From Chloroflexota bacterium (GTDB taxonomy: Bacteria > Chloroflexota > Anaerolineae > 4572-78): a stretch of 5,168 nucleotides of DNA. Below are positions 1-5,168 of the stretch, one piece after another (the first letter of the stretch is position 1; each line of letters starts with the position of its first letter). Made by a program: the position numbers and the translations under genes. The notes beneath the pieces are model-generated. The model did not search any database. It was not told the origin of the DNA and was given only the letters and a program-made list of their open reading frames with translations. The stretch spans positions 1 to 5,168 of the forward strand of contig JAJRUC010000276.1 in the NCBI GenBank assembly GCA_024278015.1, given 5' to 3'.

Positions 1-3000
1 CATTCCTCGCGCAGGGTCAGGTAGGCTTCTCGCATTTGCAGGGTGGCAAACAGGGCGCGCATGGCCGGGCTGGTGGCGCTTTCGCCGGGCCGGTCCGGGT
101 ATTTGCCAAAAACGCCCATCACGCTGTCGCCCAGACTTTTGTCCATAGCGCCGCCGGTGTTCACAATGATGTTCGACATGCGCAGCAGATATTCATCCAG
201 AAAATCTATCATCAGTTCCGGGCCGACGCTGTTGGTCAAAAATGTTGAGCCGTGAATATCGCCCATCACCACGGTCACTTCGTTTTGACGCTCCAGCAAT
301 TCCTGCAAATACGAGGGGTCGTAAAATTCGCCGGCTTTGGCGCGGCGGCCCACCTGCCGGTCTCTCAGCAGCCGGGAGCCGGAGGTTTCGGCCAGATTGT
401 GGGCGATGGAGGGGTGATGGTTGATAATTTGCTCAAAATCCTCGCGGTTCAGCTCAAGCAGACGCACGTCGGTGGCGCAGCGAATGGTGGCCGTGCGGGG
501 CACAGACCGCAGCAGAGCGATTTCGCCGAAGAAATCTCCGGCTTGCAGCTCGTTGATGACATTTGACGGGCCGGCGGACGACGGGCGTTGAATATCGGGG
601 GCCAGCACCTGCACCCGCCCCGATTCGATGATGTAGAAGGTGTCGCCCATCTCTCCCATATGAAAGATGATGCTGCCGGCCTTGTGTTCGGTCACTTCAA
701 GTTGCCTGGCCAGCAGCATCGATTGTTCCAGCGTTAATTTACTGAGCATGGGGATGCTCTTCAGGACGTGTATCACCCCGGAAGCCAGCGCTTTTTGCAG
801 CAAATCTGCCTGAGCCACGGCTTCGGCGTAATCCGGTTTCAAATCGACGGCGATGCGGAAGGTTTTGTAAGCGGCGTGGTAATCTTTCAGGATTTTTCGG
901 ACGGTGCCCAGGTTGTAATAGTGGTAGGCGTTGGTCGGCTCCAGTTGGGTGGTAGCCATAAAAATAGTCAGCGCTTCTTCGTATTTGCCCTGGTTGTGAT
1001 AGGTGATGCCCAGTTGGTTGTAGGCGTCCACAAAATCAGAGCGCAGGCGAATGGCCTCTTCCAGATGCGTAATGGCGCGCGGATACTGGTTAAGCTGGCG
1101 ATAGAGCGCGCCCAGTTCGTATTGCACTTCGGCGTTGTCCGGTTTCAGTTCAGAGGCAGACAGCAGGTAGGTCAGGGCTTCGGCGTAGCGGCCGGTTTGG
1201 TGGCCGGCCAGCCCCACGCTGAACAGCAGGCTAAAGCGTTGGCTTTCGGGCAGGCGTTTCTCCAGCCGGTCTGTGGTCAGGGCAATCTCTTCGCCGGAGC
1301 CGGCCAGACATTGGGCCGCCAGCCAGATGCGGGCGTAGTTGTATGTTTCGCCCAGAATGGCGGCGAAGAGCGCCAGTTTATGGGGGGTGATGCCGTACAG
1401 CAGCACCACCACGCCCCGCCACTGGTTCAGGCCTTCCGGAGTGGCGATGAGCCTGGTTGCGGCTTCGATGTTGTTTTTAAGCAACTGGGCGGCAAAAAAT
1501 TCCTGATAGCTGTGGTGAACAAATTCTATCTGATTGGCGTCGGTGTTGCCGCCGTACCGCACCAGGCCGCTGAATCTGATTTCTTTGTGAATATCCTCCA
1601 GGGTACTCAGCTTCACCGTATCGAACCGGGTGCTGCCGGGGGTGTTCTTTTTGTAGCGGGCAATTTCGTGGGCAATCAGTTTCAGCCATCGTTTTCTGGA
1701 GAGGGTGAAGGTTTGCCCTTTTTGCATTTCGTAGCCCAGCCGGGCCAGCACCCCTTTTCGCAGCGAAAGGGGGGTGGCGCTTTTTGAGCGGCCAAACAGC
1801 TTCCACCACTCCGAATCGACCCGTTCCAGCAGGTTTTCGGTGAAATCTTCAAACAACAGGCCACGATTTTTGGGCAGACCTTTGGTCCCCTGTTTGGTGA
1901 TTTGGGTGAACATGTACAGGGCCAGCGGCGTTTGAGCCAGGTCAATCAATTGCTGGTCGGCGTAAATTTCGCGGGCTACTTTGCGCCCCCGTTCCCGGCC
2001 CATGTATTTTATCAAAAACGTCTCAATATCGCGGCGGGTCAGCCGTTCCAGTTGGGCGGTTTTAAAGCCTCTGATGGGCCGATAGTCTTGCGTGCGGCAC
2101 GACAGGATGTATCGGTGGGCGGGGTACTGGTCTATAAACCGGGAAACCAGACTGATGCGGGTCATGTCGCCCGGAATTTCGTTGAGGCCATCCATAATCA
2201 AAACGAATTGCGCGGTTTGCAAAATGTCTTGCTTTTGGCCCTGAAGCAGCCGTTTGACATCCGCTTCGCTATCAAACTCTACAAAGCCGTAGCCGCGCAG
2301 TACATCCAGAATCAGGTCTTCGATGGATTGGGCGGATTTCAGGCTGTTCAGCCGGATATAAATGGGCAGCATGGCAAGGGGCAGGTCTTTTTTTATGAGG
2401 CTTTCTTGCGCTATTTGGGCCAGCTTAAGCGTAATATAGCGCAAAACAGTGGTTTTGCCTGTGCCCGCGTTGCCCAACACCACTGTGCGTTGGCTTTGGC
2501 TCACCAGTTCGACGGCGTCGGTGGGGGTAGGTTGGCTCAGGCTGTGTTGACCGGCAAAACGCCGCAACGGCGACATCATTTCCGGCGACGCCTGGGCGAT
2601 GGCCTCGAATCGTTGTTCGGCCACGTCGCCCATCAGAGCCAGTAAACCGGCAATTTTCCCGGCTTCGGCCCGGAGCATGGGTTTGGTCAGGGCAATGTAT
2701 TCGCATGGCCGGACGGCCTTGACGGTGGCCGTGCGCGGCACATTTTTGATAAGCGCAATTTCGCCGAAGAAATCGCCCCGCTTCAAATGAGAGATGGTCA
2801 CTTCGTGGCCCGGCGCATCAGTCACCAGAACCTCAACCTCGCCGCGCAATAACACGTAGCATTTACGGCCCGGTTCGCCTTGCTGCACAATTACTTCACC
2901 CGCCGCCGCCGTATCTGTTTTGGAAAAGACGGCTTGCAGCCGGGCCAGTTCTTCTTCTGAAAAGGTCTGATGAGAGGAAAGCGCGTGAAACGTTTCCGAG

Positions 3001-3659
3001 GTTAAAGTGGCCTTCAACGGCAAATACAGGTCGGCCCAAATTGAATAATCGGGGTCTTGCAAAATGGCGCGGGTGTATTGGGTGGTGGGCGGCAATTTGC
3101 CGGAGCGAATTTCTTTGGCAGCGGCCACTTCAAATGAATCAGAGGGGAAGCTGAACAATTCCCCCTTCCAGCTCCAGAAATCGGGGGCGGAACGGGCCAT
3201 TTCGGTGACGAAAGCGGGCCTGGCCCACAAAACGATGGGCTGGGCAATAAAGGCGAAGCGGTCTCGCAGAAAGTTCAAAAGTTGAAAGAAGCGGGTGCGG
3301 CCGTCCGGGGTCAAGGTTTCCAGACCGTGGGCAAAAATAACGATGCTGTTGTATTTGCCGGTCAGTTCCAGATTTTTAAAGCGGGGCTGGTCGGTCAGCT
3401 CGGACAGATTTTTAACCAGATTGAGCTGGTCTTCGGTAATCTGGTAGCTGTAAAGATAAATACCTTCCTGGGCCAGCCGCTGCTGAAAGTACTCAAACAG
3501 GCCGGCTTGCAGGTCAAGGTTTTTACATTCGGCCACAGACAGCCCCCCGCTGCGACTCATTTTCAGGGTAGCCAGCATCATCCGAATTTCATCGGCAAAA
3601 AGGTTTGTCAGGTCATCAAATTCCCGGCCGGTATCCGTTGTTTCGTCAGGTAAACCCAT
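1..3659 (-). CDS. CNB-NACHT-TPR-CNB-class III nucleotide cyclase multidomain protein (C-terminus outside window)
   Basis: Frame open from the ATG at 3657-3659 to the window edge: 1219 residues, no stop, no frameshift. Domains: (1) residues 1-215, STAND-like but lacking a Walker A, with IVIFAHGLE at 106-114 and IVLW...DFWSW at 142-164. (2) CNB-1, about 227-335, with phosphate-cassette residues FGEIAL 298-303 and PRTAT 308-312 (E300, R309). (3) NACHT: Walker A GNAGTGKTT 396-404 (K402), Walker B FVLIMDGLNEI 485-495, sensor ILSCRTQDY 518-526 (R522), and the typical FVHHSYQEFFAA at 713-724. (4) TPRs 808-958. (5) CNB-2, about 966-1085, with FGEIAL 1044-1049 and PRTAT 1054-1058. (6) Class III cyclase from about 1127: metal Asp D1134 (GDIHGST), then MDKSLGD with K1174 (purine-contacting Lys) and metal Asp D1178. 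The later catalytic Asn/Arg and second base-selecting residue lie beyond the window. An in-frame TGA at 3669-3671 rules out a longer ATG start. Predicted cytoplasmic; substrate (ATP or another NTP) unresolved. Confidence 0.93.
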   Translation of the reverse strand, partial: MGLPDETTDTGREFDDLTNLFADEIRMMLATLKMSRSGGLSVAECKNLDLQAGLFEYFQQRLAQEGIYLYSYQITEDQLNLVKNLSELTDQPRFKNLELTGKYNSIVIFAHGLETLTPDGRTRFFQLLNFLRDRFAFIAQPIVLWARPAFVTEMARSAPDFWSWKGELFSFPSDSFEVAAAKEIRSGKLPPTTQYTRAILQDPDYSIWADLYLPLKATLTSETFHALSSHQTFSEEELARLQAVFSKTDTAAAGEVIVQQGEPGRKCYVLLRGEVEVLVTDAPGHEVTISHLKRGDFFGEIALIKNVPRTATVKAVRPCEYIALTKPMLRAEAGKIAGLLALMGDVAEQRFEAIAQASPEMMSPLRRFAGQHSLSQPTPTDAVELVSQSQRTVVLGNAGTGKTTVLRYITLKLAQIAQESLIKKDLPLAMLPIYIRLNSLKSAQSIEDLILDVLRGYGFVEFDSEADVKRLLQGQKQDILQTAQFVLIMDGLNEIPGDMTRISLVSRFIDQYPAHRYILSCRTQDYRPIRGFKTAQLERLTRRDIETFLIKYMGRERGRKVAREIYADQQLIDLAQTPLALYMFTQITKQGTKGLPKNRGLLFEDFTENLLERVDSEWWKLFGRSKSATPLSLRKGVLARLGYEMQKGQTFTLSRKRWLKLIAHEIARYKKNTPGSTRFDTVKLSTLEDIHKEIRFSGLVRYGGNTDANQIEFVHHSYQEFFAAQLLKNNIEAATRLIATPEGLNQWRGVVVLLYGITPHKLALFAAILGETYNYARIWLAAQCLAGSGEEIALTTDRLEKRLPESQRFSLLFSVGLAGHQTGRYAEALTYLLSASELKPDNAEVQYELGALYRQLNQYPRAITHLEEAIRLRSDFVDAYNQLGITYHNQGKYEEALTIFMATTQLEPTNAYHYYNLGTVRKILKDYHAAYKTFRIAVDLKPDYAEAVAQADLLQKALASGVIHVLKSIPMLSKLTLEQSMLLARQLEVTEHKAGSIIFHMGEMGDTFYIIESGRVQVLAPDIQRPSSAGPSNVINELQAGDFFGEIALLRSVPRTATIRCATDVRLLELNREDFEQIINHHPSIAHNLAETSGSRLLRDRQVGRRAKAGEFYDPSYLQELLERQNEVTVVMGDIHGSTFLTNSVGPELMIDFLDEYLLRMSNIIVNTGGAMDKSLGDSVMGVFGKYPDRPGESATSPAMRALFATLQMREAYLTLREE
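484..536. repeat. Direct repeat copy A (CNB-2 phosphate cassette)
   Basis: This copy aligns without gaps to 2722-2774. The outer 20-base blocks match at 18/20 (484-503 against 2722-2741) and 19/20 (517-536 against 2755-2774), and the central 13 bases at about 4/13. It encodes DFFGEIAL and VPRTAT of CNB-2. The 2238-bp offset is a multiple of three. Confidence 0.75.
786..1238 (-). repeat. Tandem TPR coding repeats within the cyclase protein
   Basis: Residues 808-841, 842-875, 876-909 and 910-943 form four 34-residue units in exact register, followed by a partial unit at 944-958. Each has TPR signature spacing: for example LG..Y...GKYEEAL in unit 3, with units ending in LKPD, LRSD, LEPT and LKPD. 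TPRs are protein-interaction scaffolds; here they lie between the NACHT module and the second CNB domain, where a sensing or partner-docking role is plausible. The units are diverged, so this is a protein-level repeat rather than a recent DNA duplication. Confidence 0.9.
2722..2774. repeat. Direct repeat copy B (CNB-1 phosphate cassette)
   Basis: This is the partner of 484-536 and encodes the same cassette in CNB-1. Near-identity is limited to the two motif-coding blocks, so strong protein constraint with shared codon choice, or ancient domain duplication, explains it better than a recent duplication. Confidence 0.75.
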
Positions 3660-3661
3660 TA

Positions 3662-3667
3662 TCCTCA
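3662..3667 (-). promoter_or_regulatory. Ribosome-binding sequence of the cyclase gene overlapping the upstream stop codon
   Basis: The minus strand reads TTGAGGATAATG. The TGA stop of the ATPase (3667-3665) shares bases with the GAGG (3666-3663) serving the ATG at 3659. Only 3 nt separate GAGG from the ATG, which is short for efficient independent initiation. This fits initiation by ribosomes finishing the upstream gene (translational coupling). Confidence 0.6.
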
Positions 3668-4993
3668 ATCACCGTAAACAATTTGTGGGGGCGCGGTATC
3701 CTTTTGCCATTCATCGAGCAATTCGTTCACTACCGGATGCACGTCGAACCAGCCTTTGCCGTTGGGATAGTACAGCACGCACAGCGATTCAAGGTGGCGC
3801 ATATCCACATCAGCCCGGCTTTTGGTGCGATTAACGCGCTCCAGTTGCATGTAGTCTTCGTGTTCCAGCATGCGATAATATTCGCTCTTGAGCTTGTTCT
3901 TTTGCATCTCGATGATGTTGTGCGAGATTCGTCCGATTTCGTATTCGTGGCAGTATACACAGCATCCCCGGATAATGCGAATAAATTCGCGTAGTATGCC
4001 GCCGGTCAGGTAGATGGCGGTCTCTACCACGCCTTCTTCAAACAGGTCCGGGTGAACGCGCCGGTGAATGATTTCGCGCAGGGTGCTTGCGTTTTCGCTT
4101 TGGGTGTCAACCGGGCTGCCGTTCCGGTGTTTAACCTTGAACATGGGCATATAGTGCGTTTCCAGAAACTGACCCACGTGTTTGGATTGGGAATCGTACA
4201 GCAAGGAGATGGGCGCGGTGTAGATGACAAAGCATTTGAAGGATGTCAGACTCTTGACGTGTTCCCGAAAAATATTGAGGGCGGCATCAAGGGGCTGAAT
4301 TTTATCCAGGTCATCAATGATAAGCAGCACGTGTTTGCCGGTTACGTAGGCCACTTCGTCGATGGTTTGGTTGATGAGGTCAATCAACTCCGGGATGTAT
4401 TTGCGGATGCGGCCTCTGATTTCTTCCCGAACCTCACCCTCGCTTTTGAGCCGGACATCAATCAGCCGGATGAGACTGCCCACCTTCAGGTTGGATATGC
4501 TCTCCTGTTCCTCCTCAAACATTTCATCGTGTTGGTAAAGCCAGTCGTACACCCGTCGGGCGGCGCTGTCGTCAACCACGTGGCCCAGCCGTTCCATCTC
4601 TTTGTAAATGCCGATGATGATGGACAGGGCCAGGTCAACAAATTCAATATTGTACAGGCCCACCACTTCGCTGATGGAGTACTGGATGGGCAGAAAGACG
4701 TTTTTGGCAAACTGGTAGCGCCCGTTGCCGGATTCGATGATGTTGACCAGTCTGGAGAGTTCGGTGCTTTTGCCGCAGCCGGTATGGCCTACAAACAAAA
4801 ATTTGGTATTGCTGGGCGGCGAAGCCTGCACGCCGGCGGTCAGTTCGCTGAGCAGAGAGCGGAGTTCAGACTGCCGGCCGCGGTCAACGTAAAATTTGTC
4901 CAGCAATTCGCCGCGCAGGGGGCGCAGATAGTTGGTATTGGCGTAAGCATCCAAAAAATCATGGGCGGCATTTTGGTAGGGCGCATTGTTCAT
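3665..4993 (-). CDS. STAND/AAA+-type P-loop ATPase, first gene of a two-gene operon
   Basis: 442-residue soluble protein with no signal peptide or membrane segment. Seen: Walker A GHTGCGKST at residues 69-77 (K75, S76), Walker B VLLIIDDLDKI at 222-232 (D227, D228), a sensor-1-like strand FVIYTAP at 255-261, and a sensor-2-like helix TGGILREFIRII at 330-341 with R335. The C-terminal part (about 394-430, ending in a GKGWFDVHPVVNELL segment) looks like a small winged-helix or regulatory tail. The N-terminal lead-in LLDKFYVDRGR (30-40) precedes the P-loop, as in family members I recall, annotated only as ATP-binding proteins. The ATG at 4991-4993 is chosen because GGAGA lies 8 nt upstream and a strong promoter precedes it. 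A CxxCH motif sits at 345-349. The stop overlaps the ribosome-binding sequence of the next gene. Inferred role: ATP-dependent switch or partner for the downstream NACHT protein. The exact subfamily (STAND, KAP-like, ORC/Cdc6-like) is uncertain; ATP binding and hydrolysis are well supported. Confidence 0.9.
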   Translation of the reverse strand: MNNAPYQNAAHDFLDAYANTNYLRPLRGELLDKFYVDRGRQSELRSLLSELTAGVQASPPSNTKFLFVGHTGCGKSTELSRLVNIIESGNGRYQFAKNVFLPIQYSISEVVGLYNIEFVDLALSIIIGIYKEMERLGHVVDDSAARRVYDWLYQHDEMFEEEQESISNLKVGSLIRLIDVRLKSEGEVREEIRGRIRKYIPELIDLINQTIDEVAYVTGKHVLLIIDDLDKIQPLDAALNIFREHVKSLTSFKCFVIYTAPISLLYDSQSKHVGQFLETHYMPMFKVKHRNGSPVDTQSENASTLREIIHRRVHPDLFEEGVVETAIYLTGGILREFIRIIRGCCVYCHEYEIGRISHNIIEMQKNKLKSEYYRMLEHEDYMQLERVNRTKSRADVDMRHLESLCVLYYPNGKGWFDVHPVVNELLDEWQKDTAPPQIVYGD

Positions 4994-5000
4994 ACAGGCT

Positions 5001-5005
5001 TCTCC
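5001..5005 (-). promoter_or_regulatory. Ribosome-binding site of the ATPase gene
   Basis: GGAGA on the minus strand, with GGAG ending 8 nt before the ATG at 4993-4991. This is good Shine-Dalgarno spacing and supports the chosen start. Confidence 0.75.
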
Positions 5006-5010
5006 AGACG

Positions 5011-5047
5011 TTATGAGACAATCATAAATTTACATAATATTTTATGA
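5011..5047. promoter_or_regulatory. Operator-like cluster of four TTATGA/TCATAA half-sites at the transcription start
   Basis: On the plus strand: TTATGA at 5011-5016, TCATAA at 5022-5027, ACATAA at 5032-5037 (5 of 6 matching) and TTATGA at 5042-5047. Start-to-start spacing is 11, 10 and 10 bp, so all four lie on one helical face. They form two inverted repeats, 5011-5027 (6-bp arms, 5-nt loop) and 5033-5046 (5-bp arms, 4-nt loop), covering about +1 to +35 of the predicted transcript. This placement suits a repressor site. The arms are A/T-rich and short, so chance is possible, and weak leader hairpins are an alternative. No regulator gene is visible in the window. Confidence 0.4.
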
Positions 5048-5051
5048 CTGA

Positions 5052-5080
5052 ATTATAACAGGTCCGTCTGGTTGTGTCAA
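5052..5080 (-). promoter_or_regulatory. Consensus sigma70-type promoter with extended -10
   Basis: On the minus strand TTGACA (5080-5075) is followed by a 17-nt spacer and TATAAT (5057-5052). A TGT at 5060-5058 makes the -10 an extended TGnTATAAT. All twelve core bases match consensus. The predicted start is the A at 5045, giving a leader of about 52 nt before the ATPase ATG. The bases just upstream of the -35 (5081-5092) are A/T-rich. No second promoter is evident before the downstream gene, so this probably drives both genes. Confidence 0.85.
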
Positions 5081-5168
5081 AAACAATATAGGAGAAAAGT
5101 CCTGTATCCGGCCGCCAAGTATTTTTGTGGATTGTCAGTTGCCCGTGTAAAGATACATCAGGCCGGGG

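Noticed and set aside
768..1787. 339-codon plus-strand open frame
   Set aside because: It is antisense to the TPR and C-terminal NACHT part of the cyclase protein, which has exact 34-residue TPR register. The antisense product is low-information and domain-free.
1902..2645. 247-codon plus-strand open frame
   Set aside because: It is antisense to the NACHT core, where Walker A, Walker B and sensor residues lie in the opposite frame. No ribosome-binding site or domain supports it.
1..3659. Possibility that the large frame is two or more fused genes
   Set aside because: The translation runs through every domain boundary without a stop or frame change, and no internal ribosome-binding site with start is evident between domains. 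A real multidomain protein is the simplest reading.
3947..3961. Heme c attachment site in the ATPase
   Set aside because: CxxCH is present, but the protein has no signal peptide and is a cytoplasmic P-loop ATPase, so c-type heme attachment is not expected.
4052..5047. 331-codon plus-strand open frame antisense to the ATPase gene
   Set aside because: It mirrors the ATPase, whose frame carries clear Walker A, Walker B and sensor motifs. The antisense product shows no recognisable domain and would start inside a real coding region. Long antisense frames are expected from codon bias in such DNA.
5135..5168. Possible C-terminal tail of an upstream minus-strand gene (PGLMYLYTGN then TGA)
   Set aside because: Ten protein-like codons before a stop at the window edge are too few to call. 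Another frame is also open from the edge to a TGA at 5022-5024, so chance is likely.
5091..5168. Divergent plus-strand gene start near the right edge
   Set aside because: There is no ATG on the plus strand here. GTG/TTG candidates either stop at once or lack a properly spaced ribosome-binding site.

Overview
The window holds an intergenic promoter region at its right edge and two co-oriented minus-strand genes that fill the rest. Read in the direction of transcription (right to left) the order is: promoter (5052-5080), a short leader with an operator-like repeat cluster (5011-5047), a 442-residue P-loop ATPase (3665-4993), then, 5 bp later, a very large multidomain protein (start at 3659) that is open to the left window edge. 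Its first 1219 residues are present and its C-terminus is cut off. There is no intergenic stretch longer than about 175 bases, and I see no RNA gene, CRISPR array, insertion sequence or terminator.

The second gene is the main interest. Translating 3659 down to 1 gives one uninterrupted frame with this domain order: a degenerate STAND-like N-terminal domain, a cyclic-nucleotide-binding (CNB) domain, a NACHT NTPase with intact Walker A and B, four to five TPRs, a second CNB domain, and the first half of a class III nucleotide cyclase domain. One chain therefore appears to carry an NTP-driven oligomerisation switch, a second-messenger synthase and two sensors for that kind of messenger. The first gene is an intact ATPase of the STAND/AAA+ type. 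Its stop codon lies inside the ribosome-binding sequence of the second gene, so the two are very probably translated together.

Working model (inference): the small ATPase and the degenerate N-terminal domain of the large protein act as a pair. Signal-dependent NACHT assembly would bring cyclase domains together, since class III cyclases are active as dimers. The CNB domains would then read the product as feedback. This could be a signalling system or a defence system; the sequence alone does not decide.

Organism: moderate-to-high G+C coding DNA, a textbook sigma70-type promoter, and STAND/NACHT, TPR and CNB-cyclase families of a kind common in large-genome environmental bacteria. Chloroflexota (Anaerolineae-like) is my best guess and Cyanobacteria the alternative. 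This is inferred from protein style, not from any marker gene.
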